DNA of 32,924 bases from Herbaspirillum frisingense GSF30 (GTDB taxonomy: Bacteria > Pseudomonadota > Gammaproteobacteria > Burkholderiales > Burkholderiaceae_D). Numbering within the stretch: the first letter of the stretch is position 1; the number at the start of each line of letters is the position of its first letter. The notes beneath the pieces are model-generated. The model searched no databases. It was not told the DNA's origin and saw nothing but the letters and a program-made list of their open reading frames with translations. The stretch lies in the NCBI RefSeq assembly GCF_000300975.2, contig NZ_AEEC02000048.1, forward strand, positions 1 to 32,924. The letters run 5' to 3'. Below are positions 1 to 8,148 of this stretch, piece by piece. A program made the translations under genes and the position numbers.

Positions 1-390
1 TTCGTCTTTGCCACCAATGGCGGCACGCTGGCCTACCAGGCCATGGCCGGCACCCATGCACAAGCCGACAAGCTGGTCGACGAACGCCTGGCCGCGCCGG
101 TGACGGCCGATGCCAATGACTTCATCTACCAGTGGGGTTCCTCGGCCGACTACAATGCCGCGCCCGGCCTGTCCAAGATCAAGGTGCCGGTGCTGGTCAT
201 CAACTCCGCCGACGACGAGCGCAACCCGCCCGAGACCGGCATCCTGCAGGCGGCCCTGAAGGACGTGCCGAGCGCGCAGTTGCTGCTGATCCCGGCCAGT
301 GCCGAGACCCGTGGTCATGGCACCACCGGCATGGCGAAGTTCTACGCGCGTGAACTGGAACAGTTCATCCAGGCCTTGCCGCAGCGTTGA
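1..390 (+). CDS. alpha/beta-fold hydrolase, C-terminal part (partial)
   Basis: The frame is open from the first base of the window, so the 5' end lies outside and the internal ATG at 43 is probably not the true start. About 129 residues are visible. The segment around VLVINSADDERNPPE resembles the strand carrying the acidic residue of the catalytic triad in alpha/beta hydrolases, and ETRGHGTTG near the end would supply the catalytic histidine. This arrangement recalls MetX-like and other alpha/beta hydrolases, but the nucleophile elbow is not in the window, so the substrate cannot be told. Its end overlaps the convergent diguanylate cyclase gene by 26 bp. Family assignment is fairly safe; function is not. 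Confidence 0.7.
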   Translation, partial: FVFATNGGTLAYQAMAGTHAQADKLVDERLAAPVTADANDFIYQWGSSADYNAAPGLSKIKVPVLVINSADDERNPPETGILQAALKDVPSAQLLLIPASAETRGHGTTGMAKFYARELEQFIQALPQR

Positions 391-1576
391 CGGCCGCCTC
401 GGCCTTGCATTCGGCGGACGGCTTCCAGCTGGCACCATGCAGCTGGAAGCCGCTCTTGCCGCTGCTCTTGACGTGATACATGGCGGCATCGGCCTGCTCC
501 AGCAGCAGCGACAGGTCGCTGCCGTGGCTGGGATAAAGACTGATGCCGATACTGGCCCCCAGTACGAACTGCTGATCGCCCACCTCGATGGGCGCGGCCA
601 GCCTGGCCAGCAGTTTGCGGGCGATTTCGGGGGCCTGTTCCTGATGCTCCAGCTGGGTGGCGATGACGGTAAATTCATCGCCCCCCAGGCGGGCACAGAT
701 GTCGGTACTGCGCACTGCTTCCTTCAGGCGCTGGCCCACACACACGAGCACCTTGTCCCCCACGGCGTGCCCAGCCTTGTCGTTGACCGGCTTGAAGTTG
801 TCCAGATCGATGTAGTACACCGCCACCAGATGGTGGGGGCGGGTGGCCAGTAACAGCGCCTGATCGAACAGGTTGTTCATGAAATGCTTGTTGTAGAGCC
901 CGGTCAACGGGTCCTTGAAGGCCATCGTCAGGGCCTTGGCCTCGGCGCTCAGTAGCCGCCGCTGGAACAGTGAGAGGATGGCTGCCAGCAGGCTCATGTA
1001 CTGCAATGCCGCCAATGCCGTCCCCAGCACGAAGCCATGGTCCAGCCAGCTTGGATAGAGCGCGCCGATCGGCCCGCCACATGCCCAGTGCAGCAGCAGG
1101 GCGCCGAAGGCGGCGGCCATGACACGGCGGATCAGGGGCAGGCAATCCAGCTCGGTCCTGACGATGAACCACAGCACATAGCCCAGGATGAAGACGTTGA
1201 AGGCGGCATAGACGGGGCTGCGGATCAGCGGCACCGGCAGCCCGCTCCAGGAGGTCAGCAACCACAGCATGGTCGTACCGCTGACCAGCGCCACCAGCCA
1301 GGGATGGATGCCGACCTTGAAGAAGCGTGCAAAGCCCACCGCCAGGAAACTCTTTTCCAGGATCGTGAAACTGCCATAGACCACATTGGACAGGGCGGGA
1401 TCTTTCAGCGGGGCCAGGAACAGGAAACTCAGGCGCGCCACCAGCGCACAGCCGATGGCTGCGGCCCACCAGCGAGCGCCGGGATTGGTGCGTGGAATCC
1501 TTGATGCCAGCAGGAACAGGGCGATGAAGACGCAATACACCCCGGCCCCGAACGCGTGCACGATCTCATGTTGCAT
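365..1576 (-). CDS. membrane-bound diguanylate cyclase (GGDEF)
   Basis: Predicted to make the second messenger cyclic di-GMP from two GTP. The N-terminal half (about residues 1-210) has several hydrophobic stretches that look like six or more membrane segments of an unassigned sensor. The C-terminal GGDEF domain starts near the DPLTGLYNK motif; the active-site GGDEF is at residues 298-302. An intact inhibitory I-site, RSTD at 289-292, sits five residues before it, so product feedback is expected. There is no EAL domain. I chose the ATG at 1576 because a purine-rich AAGGGGG precedes it; an in-frame start at 1657 would add 27 low-complexity residues. 403 residues from this start. The 3' end carries a perfect 13-bp inverted repeat inside the coding sequence. 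Confidence 0.88.
   Translation of the reverse strand: MQHEIVHAFGAGVYCVFIALFLLASRIPRTNPGARWWAAAIGCALVARLSFLFLAPLKDPALSNVVYGSFTILEKSFLAVGFARFFKVGIHPWLVALVSGTTMLWLLTSWSGLPVPLIRSPVYAAFNVFILGYVLWFIVRTELDCLPLIRRVMAAAFGALLLHWACGGPIGALYPSWLDHGFVLGTALAALQYMSLLAAILSLFQRRLLSAEAKALTMAFKDPLTGLYNKHFMNNLFDQALLLATRPHHLVAVYYIDLDNFKPVNDKAGHAVGDKVLVCVGQRLKEAVRSTDICARLGGDEFTVIATQLEHQEQAPEIARKLLARLAAPIEVGDQQFVLGASIGISLYPSHGSDLSLLLEQADAAMYHVKSSGKSGFQLHGASWKPSAECKAEAAVNAAARPG
419..452. repeat. perfect 13-bp hairpin in the 3' end of the diguanylate cyclase gene
   Basis: The arms 419-431 and 440-452 (CGGCTTCCAGCTG and its complement) are perfect, with an 8-base loop. It lies 29 bases after the stop of the plus-strand hydrolase gene and inside the last codons of the minus-strand cyclase gene. 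No T-run follows on either strand, so if it ends transcription it is not a classical intrinsic terminator. Confidence 0.6.
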
Positions 1577-1773
1577 GGCGCCCCCTTGCGCTTGGCTCTT
1601 TGCTTCGTCCAGCCATCGTCGAGCAGTCGCTGCTCCCCCGGCAGCCATCATAGCCAAGGGGGATGGAGGCGTACAAGGGGGCGGACACGATTGGCCGGCA
1701 GCATCCCGCCGGGCAATATTGTCCCGGAGAAAAACGCTTGAGTACGCGCCGCAGCCAGCGCCGGCGGGGAGCT

Positions 1774-2823
1774 TCAGCCCAGCCGGGCCTGGCTGGGCGG
1801 ATGACCGATGATGCGCTTGAAAGCGCGGCTGAAGGATGCTTCCGAATCGTAGCCGAGGCGCTCGGCCACCACCGCCACGCGCAGCCCGTCGCGGGCGATC
1901 CAGTGGCGTGCCTGGAACATCTTCACCCGGGCCACGTACTTGGCCGGGGTCTCGCCCACCGCGCTGGAAAACTTCTCGATGAAGCTCGATCGCGAGGCCC
2001 CCATCAGCGAGGCCAGTTCGGCCACCGACCAGTCACGCTCCGGGTGCTGGTGCACCGCCGCCAGTACGCGCCCGATCTGCGGGCAGCGCACCGCCGCGAT
2101 CCAGCCGCTGGCATCGGTGCAGGCGCATTCCACCCAGCCGCGGATGATGCTGGCCGCCAGCACATCGGCCAGGCGTGCCAGGATGCCGCAGGCGCCGATG
2201 CGGTTGAGCACCACCTCGCGCTCCATCGCATCGAGAAGCGCCAGCACCGCCGGGTCGCGCTGGGCCAGGTCGCAGGCGCGCATCGCCTCCGGCATCATCA
2301 TCAACAGCGGATGCAGCGGATCGAGATTGAAGCGCAGCGTGCCGGAGAACAGCACATGCGAGGGCGCCGCCGTGACGGCTTCGGCACTGGCCCGGTCCAC
2401 CTCGGCCAGGCCTGGCGCGCGGTCGTCCACCAGAAACAGGTTCTCCGCCAGCGCCTTGCGCGCCAGCTTGCCGATCTCCACCGTCGGCAGTCCCGGCGTG
2501 CTGGCCAGGGCATGCAGCGAACCCCGTGGCAGCAACACGGCATCGCCGGCATTGAGCTGCAGCCAGTCATCCTGGCCGACCTGCATCCAGCAACTGCCTT
2601 GGGCGACGAAATGGAAAGTCGCCTCACGTCGCGCCGGAAAGGCCACGGCCCACGGCTCATGCAGCACATAGCGCGCATATTCCACGCCATCCAGCCGCAG
2701 GCCCAGCAGGATTTCGGTCAGCGCATCGCCTGGATCAGCCTGATGGGGCTGGCGCAGGGCAGGCGCGGGACGGAACCCGCCAAGGGTCTCAGGGATATCG
2801 GACAAGTTTGGACGAATAGTCAT
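1774..2823 (-). CDS. AraC-family transcriptional regulator with N-terminal cupin domain
   Basis: A DNA-binding regulator of the cupin_6/AraC type. The N-terminal two thirds fit the AraC-binding-like cupin fold (DALTEILLGLRLDG, then HFVAQGSCWMQV and a GDAVLLPRGSLHAL strand). The last 100 residues hold the double helix-turn-helix, with WSVAELASLMGASRSSF as the first and VAVVAERLGYDSEASFSRAF as the second motif. It diverges from an MFS exporter gene, the usual layout when the regulator controls the transporter. The start is uncertain: in-frame ATGs at 2859, 2844 and 2823 all lack a convincing ribosome site. I prefer 2823 (349 residues), which leaves 79 bp for the divergent promoters. The effector is unknown. 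Confidence 0.87.
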   Translation of the reverse strand: MTIRPNLSDIPETLGGFRPAPALRQPHQADPGDALTEILLGLRLDGVEYARYVLHEPWAVAFPARREATFHFVAQGSCWMQVGQDDWLQLNAGDAVLLPRGSLHALASTPGLPTVEIGKLARKALAENLFLVDDRAPGLAEVDRASAEAVTAAPSHVLFSGTLRFNLDPLHPLLMMMPEAMRACDLAQRDPAVLALLDAMEREVVLNRIGACGILARLADVLAASIIRGWVECACTDASGWIAAVRCPQIGRVLAAVHQHPERDWSVAELASLMGASRSSFIEKFSSAVGETPAKYVARVKMFQARHWIARDGLRVAVVAERLGYDSEASFSRAFKRIIGHPPSQARLG

Positions 2824-2902
2824 CTTATTGCGAAATATCGGCATGGAAAGTCCAGACATTTAACCATAAACTTCGCTTCCCTGTGATAAGAAAGGTATTT
2901 CC
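2824..2902. promoter_or_regulatory. divergent promoter region, AraC regulator / MFS exporter
   Basis: A 79-bp, AT-richer gap between the two divergent starts. It must hold the promoters of both genes unless they start further inside. The segment around 2860-2875 is the most A/T-rich. An AAAGG ribosome site precedes the MFS ATG at 2903. I could not assign -35/-10 boxes with confidence. Confidence 0.4.
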
Positions 2903-4171
2903 ATGTCCAACCCCGGCACCCTCGAGGCCCCGCTGACCCAGACGTCGGCCCCGGCACGCCCAGCTTCCCCTCCTGCCCACGAAGCAGGGCAGGAGGCCCC
3001 CGCCAACTGGGCCGGCATTGCCAGCCTGGCGCTCGGCGTCTTCAGCCTGGTCACCGCCGAATTCCTGCCGGCCAGCCTGCTGACAGCCATCGCCACCGAC
3101 CTGCACGTCTCCGACGGCGCCGCTGGCCAGGCCGTCACCGCCACTGCCATCGTCGGCGCCGTGGCCGCACCCAGCATCCCGCTGCTGACCCGCAATATCG
3201 ACCGCAAGCGCGTGGTGCTGATGCTCTCGCTCCTGCTGCTGATCTCCAACATCCTGGCCGTGACTGCACCCAGCCTGCCGGTGCTGCTGGTGGCGCGGGT
3301 CCTGCTGGGGGTAGCGCTGGGCGGCTTCTGGTCGATGGCGGCGGCCCTGGCCATGCGCCTGGTGCCGGAGCGCCTCTTCGCACGCGCCATGTCGCTGATC
3401 TTGACCGGGGTCTCGGTGGCGACCGTCTGCGCCGCTCCCATCGGCGCCTACATGGGCAATCTGTGGGGCTGGCGCAGCGCCTTCGTGGCCGCTGGCGTGG
3501 TCAGCCTGGTGGCCATCGCGATCCAGTGGATCGCCATTCCCCGGCTGCCGCCCAAGGATCACCCCAGCCTCAAGGTCCTGGCCGAACTGCTGGGCCGCAC
3601 CGATGTGCGGGTGGCCTTGCTGGCGGTACTGCTGGTGGTGTCGGGGCATTTTGCCGGCTTCACCTATATCCGCCCGCTGATGGAGCAGATCACCCACATG
3701 TCGGTGGCCACCATCTCGGCGGTGTTGCTGGGCTATGGCGTGGGCGGCTTCTTCGGTAACTTCGCCGGCGGCTTCATCGCCGAGCGCAGCGAGCGCTATG
3801 CCATCGTGGCCGGCGGTACCCTGATTGCGCTGCTGGCGGCGTCCCTGTGGGTGGCCGGCAGCTCGCCGATGGTGGCAGCCATCGCCATCACGCTGTGGGG
3901 CTTTGCCTTTGGCGCTTTCCCGGTCGGCTTCCAGACCTGGATCGTGCGGGCCGCTCCGGACCATGCCGAAGGTGCTGGTGGCCTGCTGGTAGCGGCCTTC
4001 CAGGTCGCCATCGCCAGCGGCGCCATCGGTGGTGGCGTGCTGGTGGATCATGTCGGCGCCCTGGGTGGGCCGATCTTCGCGGTGGTCACCATCACCCTGG
4101 GTACGCTGCTGACCCTGCGCTACGGCCCGCGTGGCGGCGGCGCGGCGGTGGCCGGCAACGCCCACTTCTGA
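2903..4171 (+). CDS. MFS transporter, DHA1-type drug/metabolite exporter
   Basis: A 422-residue inner-membrane protein with about twelve hydrophobic segments after a polar, proline-rich N-terminus of roughly 35 residues. SLALGVFSLVTAEFLPASLLTAIATDLHVS and the following RNIDRKRVV loop resemble AraJ/YdhP-type members of the DHA1 group of proton-driven exporters (arabinose-polymer, purine or drug efflux relatives). The substrate cannot be read from sequence. The ATG at 2903 follows AAAGG at a suitable distance. It diverges from the AraC-type gene, its probable regulator. No membrane-fusion or outer-membrane partner is adjacent, so it probably works alone. Confidence 0.88.
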   Translation: MSNPGTLEAPLTQTSAPARPASPPAHEAGQEAPANWAGIASLALGVFSLVTAEFLPASLLTAIATDLHVSDGAAGQAVTATAIVGAVAAPSIPLLTRNIDRKRVVLMLSLLLLISNILAVTAPSLPVLLVARVLLGVALGGFWSMAAALAMRLVPERLFARAMSLILTGVSVATVCAAPIGAYMGNLWGWRSAFVAAGVVSLVAIAIQWIAIPRLPPKDHPSLKVLAELLGRTDVRVALLAVLLVVSGHFAGFTYIRPLMEQITHMSVATISAVLLGYGVGGFFGNFAGGFIAERSERYAIVAGGTLIALLAASLWVAGSSPMVAAIAITLWGFAFGAFPVGFQTWIVRAAPDHAEGAGGLLVAAFQVAIASGAIGGGVLVDHVGALGGPIFAVVTITLGTLLTLRYGPRGGGAAVAGNAHF

Positions 4172-4180
4172 GCTGGTATT

Positions 4181-4254
4181 GAGGACGATCCAGCTGCCTG
4201 AACGTCCTCGTTGGCTGTCCCCCCGCTTCCGGTGGCCTCTGGCACCGGAAGCGG
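4181..4254 (+). terminator. two hairpins after the MFS exporter gene
   Basis: Two inverted repeats follow the MFS stop: GAGGACG (4181-4187) with CGTCCTC (4203-4209), and a perfect 12-bp stem, CCGCTTCCGGTG at 4223-4234 with its complement at 4243-4254 around an 8-base loop. Neither is followed by a T-run. They probably stop transcription or protect the mRNA end before the GST gene, but this is inferred from position only. Confidence 0.45.
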
Positions 4255-4349
4255 CACCCCTCCCGGCATTATTCCTCCCCATGCAATAAAGAAGTGCTCA
4301 CGGCACGGATTCTCTTCATCCGCGCTTGGCCCCACACTGGCTTCACGGT

Positions 4350-4366
4350 TCAGGAACAAGTCCTGA
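4350..4366. promoter_or_regulatory. small inverted repeat upstream of the GST gene
   Basis: TCAGGA (4350-4355) and TCCTGA (4361-4366) form a 6-bp inverted repeat with a 5-base spacer, about 28 bases before the GST start. It could be a protein-binding site in the promoter or leader of the GST-oxidoreductase pair. It is short enough to be chance. Confidence 0.25.
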
Positions 4367-4393
4367 CCGACTTAACCCACCAGGAGCCACCCC

Positions 4394-5011
4394 ATGAAGA
4401 TCCATCACCACCCCATGTCCGGCCACGCCCACCGCGCCGTCCTGTTCGCCTCCCTGCTCGGCCTGGATGCCGAACTGATCGAAGTCGACCTGATGGCCGG
4501 CGCCCACCGCCAGCCGGCCTTCCTCGCGCTCAACCCTTTCGGTCAGGTTCCGGTGCTGGAAGATGAAGGTGTGGTCATCGCCGACTCCAACGCCATCCTG
4601 GTCTACCTGGCCAAGAAAGCCGGTCGCAGCGACTGGCTGCCGGAAGACGCGCAGGGCGCAGCGGCTGTGCAGCGCTGGTTGTCGGTGGCGGCCGGCGAAC
4701 TGGCCTACGGCCCGGCGGCGGCGCGACTGGTGACGGTATTCGGTGCTGCCTTCAATGCCGAGGAAGTGATCAAGCGCGCCCATGTCCTGCTCAACCGCAT
4801 GGAGCAGCACCTGGGCCAGCGCACCTGGCTGGCAGCCGAGCATCCCACCATCGCCGACGTGGCCGTCTACAGCTACCTGGCCCGCGCCCCGGAAGGCAAT
4901 GTCGACCTGAGCGGCTACCCGGCAGTGACCGCTTTCCTGGCGCGCATCGAAGCCTTGCCCGGTTTCGTGCCGTTCATCCAGACCCCGGCCGGCCTGACCG
5001 CCAAGGCCTGA
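4394..5011 (+). CDS. glutathione S-transferase family protein
   Basis: A 205-residue cytosolic GST. The N-terminal thioredoxin-like domain (about 1-78) begins with PMSGHAHR, where Ser9 is the likely glutathione-activating residue. NPFGQVPVL contains the cis-proline of the G-site, and [13 protein letters not shown] completes the glutathione contact region. The helical C-terminal domain contains [11 protein letters not shown], the conserved N-capping/hydrophobic-staple segment. A good AGGAG site lies before the ATG. The next gene, a flavin/iron-sulfur oxidoreductase, follows 75 bp later on the same strand, so the two are probably cotranscribed. A detoxification or reductive role is likely; the substrate is unknown. 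Confidence 0.92.
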   Translation: MKIHHHPMSGHAHRAVLFASLLGLDAELIEVDLMAGAHRQPAFLALNPFGQVPVLEDEGVVIADSNAILVYLAKKAGRSDWLPEDAQGAAAVQRWLSVAAGELAYGPAAARLVTVFGAAFNAEEVIKRAHVLLNRMEQHLGQRTWLAAEHPTIADVAVYSYLARAPEGNVDLSGYPAVTAFLARIEALPGFVPFIQTPAGLTAKA

Positions 5012-5086
5012 ACCTCGGATTTGCCGATCAGCCGAGCAGTTGATCAGCCGACCACCCACCACCCATCAGATTCAGCGAGGCCAGAC

Positions 5087-7168
5087 ATGAAGACTCCTTC
5101 CAACGCATCGACCTGGCATGCCGGCGAAAAGCTGCTCCAGCAAAAGCTGGGCGTGGCTGACAAGATGGAAGCGGTGGGGCGTCGCGTGGTGCGCGACTTC
5201 ATGCCCGACCAGCATCGCGCCTTCTACGCCCAGTTGCCCTTCATCGTGCTGGGTAGCGTGGACGCCGAGGGCGATGCCTGGGCCACCTTCCTGGAAGGCC
5301 GGCCCGGCTTCATGGAGTCGCCTTCGCCCACGGTGCTGGACATCCGGGCCCGCCCCTCGGCCCAGGACCCGGCAGCGGCCGGCATGGTCGCCGGTGCGCC
5401 AGTGGGTTTGCTGGGGATGGAACTGCATACCCGTCGCCGCAACCGCATGAATGGCGTGCTCACGCCGCTGGCCGATGGCTGGCGGGTGGAGGTGGACCAG
5501 AGTTTCGGCAACTGCCCGCGCTACATCCAGCTGCGTGATTTTTCCTTCGAGCGCGAACCGCGAGCGGCCCATGTCGACCAGGTCGAGCCGATGACTACCC
5601 TGGACGCTGCAGCCCGCGCGCTGATCGGCCAGGCCGACACCTTCTTCGTGGCCTCCTATGTCGATCTGGAAGAAGCTCGCCAGGTCGATGTCTCGCATCG
5701 CGGCGGCAAGGCCGGTTTCGTCCGGGTGAACCAGGACGGCTCGCTGACCGTGCCGGACTTCGACGGCAACCTGTTCTTTTCCACACTTGGCAACATCGTC
5801 CTCAATGGCCGGGCCGGCCTGATGTTCGTCGATTTCGACAAGGGCGACGTCCTGCAGATGACCGGTGAGGCCGAGCTGATCCTCGAGTCGCCCGAGATCG
5901 CCGCCTTCCAGGGCGCCGAACGGCTGTGGACCTTCCGCCCGCGCAAGATCGTGCGTCGCCCAGGCGCGCTGGCCCTGCGCTGGCGTTTCCAGCAAGATGC
6001 CTGGTCGCCGAACTCGCTCATGACGGGCGACTGGCAGCAGGCCGGCCAGCGCCTGCTGGCCCAGGAGCAGGGCAGCCGCTGGCGCAGGCTCAAGGTCGCC
6101 CGCGTGGTGCAGGAGAGCGATTCCATCCGCTCCTTCCACCTGCAGCCCGATGACGGTGCCGGCCTGCTGCCGGCGCTGCCCGGCCAGCACCTGCCGATCC
6201 GCGTGCTGACCGCCGGCAGCGACAAGCCGCTGATCCGCACCTATACCTTGTCCTCGGCACCGTCGGATGCGCATTACCGCATCAGCGTCAAGCGTGATGG
6301 CCAGGTATCCCAGCATCTTCATGCGCAATTGCAGGAAGGTGACCATATTGAAGTGCGGGCGCCGGCCGGCGATTTCATGCTGGATGAAACATCCTCCCGG
6401 CCGGTGGTCCTGTTGGCCGGTGGCGTGGGCATCACGCCCATGATCGCGATGCTGCGTCACATGGTGTATGAAGGTTTGCGCACGCAGCGCATGCGCCCGG
6501 CCACACTGTTCTACGCTGCACGCAGCAAAAATGACCGCGCATTCGACGCCGAACTGGCGCAGCTGGTGGCAGCCGGCAAGGGGGCCATCAAGGTGGTGCG
6601 CGTGCTGGGCGACACCACCGATGCCATCGAAGGCCGCGACTTCGATGCCGCCGGCCGCATCGACATGACCTTGCTGGCGCGCTCGCTGCCCTTCGGCGAT
6701 TACGAGTTCTATCTGTGCGGGCCGTCACCGTTCATGCAATCGCTCTACGACGGCCTGCGCGGCTATGGCATCGGCGATGAACGCATCCATGCCGAAGCCT
6801 TCGGCCCGGCATCGCTCACCCGCACCGGCGCTGCCAACGAGACGGCACAGGCAGCACAAGCCGCACCCGCCCCGGTACCGGTTGCCACCGAAGCGGTGCC
6901 GGTGTTCTTCATGGACAGCCTCAAGGAAGCGCGCTGGACGCCCGGCACCGGCAGCCTGCTGGAACTGGCCGAGGCCCGCGGCCTGGAGCCCGAATTCAGT
7001 TGCCGCGAAGGCCACTGCGGCACCTGCCGCACCCGCCTGCTGGCCGGTGCCGTCACCTACCCGACGCCGCCCCAGGCCAAGGTCGGCGAGGGTGAAGTGC
7101 TGCTGTGCTGCGCCGTTCCCGCGCAGCCGGCCGAGCCGGGAAGTGGCCGCATCGAACTGGCGCTGTAG
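5087..7168 (+). CDS. PNPOx-like / ferredoxin-reductase / [2Fe-2S] fusion oxidoreductase
   Basis: A 693-residue three-part redox protein. Residues about 1-290 form an FMN-binding split-barrel (pyridoxamine-phosphate-oxidase-like) domain. Next comes a ferredoxin-NADP reductase-type module: the FAD-binding motif RTYTLSS begins at residue 384 and the nucleotide-binding GGVGITPM is at 445-452. The C-terminal plant-type ferredoxin domain has cluster ligands Cys639, Cys644, Cys647 and Cys674 or Cys675. Electrons should flow from NAD(P)H through FAD to the iron-sulfur cluster, and perhaps on to a flavin in the N-terminal domain. I start at the ATG at 5087 because AGCGAGG sits six bases upstream; an earlier in-frame start at 5021 would add 22 residues with no motif. 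An alanine-rich linker precedes the ferredoxin domain. Probably an operon with the GST gene. Confidence 0.9.
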   Translation: MKTPSNASTWHAGEKLLQQKLGVADKMEAVGRRVVRDFMPDQHRAFYAQLPFIVLGSVDAEGDAWATFLEGRPGFMESPSPTVLDIRARPSAQDPAAAGMVAGAPVGLLGMELHTRRRNRMNGVLTPLADGWRVEVDQSFGNCPRYIQLRDFSFEREPRAAHVDQVEPMTTLDAAARALIGQADTFFVASYVDLEEARQVDVSHRGGKAGFVRVNQDGSLTVPDFDGNLFFSTLGNIVLNGRAGLMFVDFDKGDVLQMTGEAELILESPEIAAFQGAERLWTFRPRKIVRRPGALALRWRFQQDAWSPNSLMTGDWQQAGQRLLAQEQGSRWRRLKVARVVQESDSIRSFHLQPDDGAGLLPALPGQHLPIRVLTAGSDKPLIRTYTLSSAPSDAHYRISVKRDGQVSQHLHAQLQEGDHIEVRAPAGDFMLDETSSRPVVLLAGGVGITPMIAMLRHMVYEGLRTQRMRPATLFYAARSKNDRAFDAELAQLVAAGKGAIKVVRVLGDTTDAIEGRDFDAAGRIDMTLLARSLPFGDYEFYLCGPSPFMQSLYDGLRGYGIGDERIHAEAFGPASLTRTGAANETAQAAQAAPAPVPVATEAVPVFFMDSLKEARWTPGTGSLLELAEARGLEPEFSCREGHCGTCRTRLLAGAVTYPTPPQAKVGEGEVLLCCAVPAQPAEPGSGRIELAL

Positions 7169-7257
7169 GCGGGATCGTGCGCGCCATGCGGGTTGCCTCT
7201 GGCCCGGCGGAAGCAGGCATAATGCGAGCTTCTTCGATACCCAGGGAAGGGAAGCAC

Positions 7258-8148
7258 ATGGACCGTTGGCTGGCGATGCGCATCTTCGTACAAGTCGCGG
7301 AAACGGCCAGTTTCGCCAAGGCCGCGCGACAGATGCAATTGAGCGCCCCGGTGGTGACCCGTACCGTGGCGGCGCTGGAAGAACTGGTCGGCGGTCGCCT
7401 GCTGATCCGCACCACCCGCTCGGTGAAGACCACCGAAGCCGGCGCGCGCTACCTGGAAGACTGCCGCCGCATCCTGGGCGAGATCGCCGAAGCCGAGGCC
7501 GCCGCCGCCGGCCACCACGCCAGGCCTGCCGGCACGCTGGCGGTGACCGCTTCCTTCATGTTCGGGCAGATGCATGTGCTGCCCATCGTCACCGAATACC
7601 TGGATCTCTATCCCGACATGCGGGCGCGTACCTTCTTCATCGACCGCCCCGTCAACATCGTCGATGAAGGCATGGACGTGGCCATACGCATCGGCCATCT
7701 GCCCGACTCCGGCTTTACGGCCATCAAGGTGGGATCGGTCAGCCAGGTGATCTGCGCCGCACCGGATTACCTGCGCCAGCACGGCACACCTGCCTCGCCT
7801 ACCGATCTCAAGCAGCATCGCATCGTCACCTCCACCAGCGCCTGGGCCTCGCCGGAATGGCGCTTCGCCGACGGCCAGCGCGTGCTGATCGACGCCGTCC
7901 TGCAGACCAACACCAACGAAGCCGCCATCAGCACCGCCCGCAAGGGCTGGGCATTGACCCGGGTGCTGGCCTACCAGGTCGCGGCCGATCTGAAGGAAGG
8001 CCGCTTGCAGCGGGTGCTGCGCGAATTCGAAGAGCCACCCCTGCCGATCCACGTGCTCTACCCGGAAGGGCGGCACTCACCGGCCAAGGTGCGGGCTTTC
8101 ATCGACCTGGCGGTGGCGCGCTTGCGGGGTAATCCGCTGTTCAGCTAG
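7258..8148 (+). CDS. LysR-family transcriptional regulator (CrgA-like)
   Basis: A 296-residue LysR-type regulator. The N-terminal winged helix-turn-helix spans about residues 1-60 (MRIFVQVAETASFAKAARQM, then VVTRTVAALEELVGGRLL). The effector domain fits the CrgA-like group, with FFIDRPVNIVDEGMDVAIRIG as a typical middle segment. The ATG at 7258 follows a strong AGGGAAGGGAAG ribosome site; a longer open frame upstream has no LysR sequence. It reads in the same direction as the GST/oxidoreductase pair, 89 bp downstream. A CATAAT box at 7218-7223 may be its own -10, with a poorly spaced TTGCCT at 7193. It may control the preceding pair, but nothing in the sequence proves this. Confidence 0.92.
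   Translation: MDRWLAMRIFVQVAETASFAKAARQMQLSAPVVTRTVAALEELVGGRLLIRTTRSVKTTEAGARYLEDCRRILGEIAEAEAAAAGHHARPAGTLAVTASFMFGQMHVLPIVTEYLDLYPDMRARTFFIDRPVNIVDEGMDVAIRIGHLPDSGFTAIKVGSVSQVICAAPDYLRQHGTPASPTDLKQHRIVTSTSAWASPEWRFADGQRVLIDAVLQTNTNEAAISTARKGWALTRVLAYQVAADLKEGRLQRVLREFEEPPLPIHVLYPEGRHSPAKVRAFIDLAVARLRGNPLFS

Noticed and set aside
2825..4282. A 485-codon minus-strand open frame opposite the MFS exporter
   Set aside because: Its translation is rich in Gln, Gly, His and Arg with no membrane or domain pattern; it is the mirror of the exporter gene.
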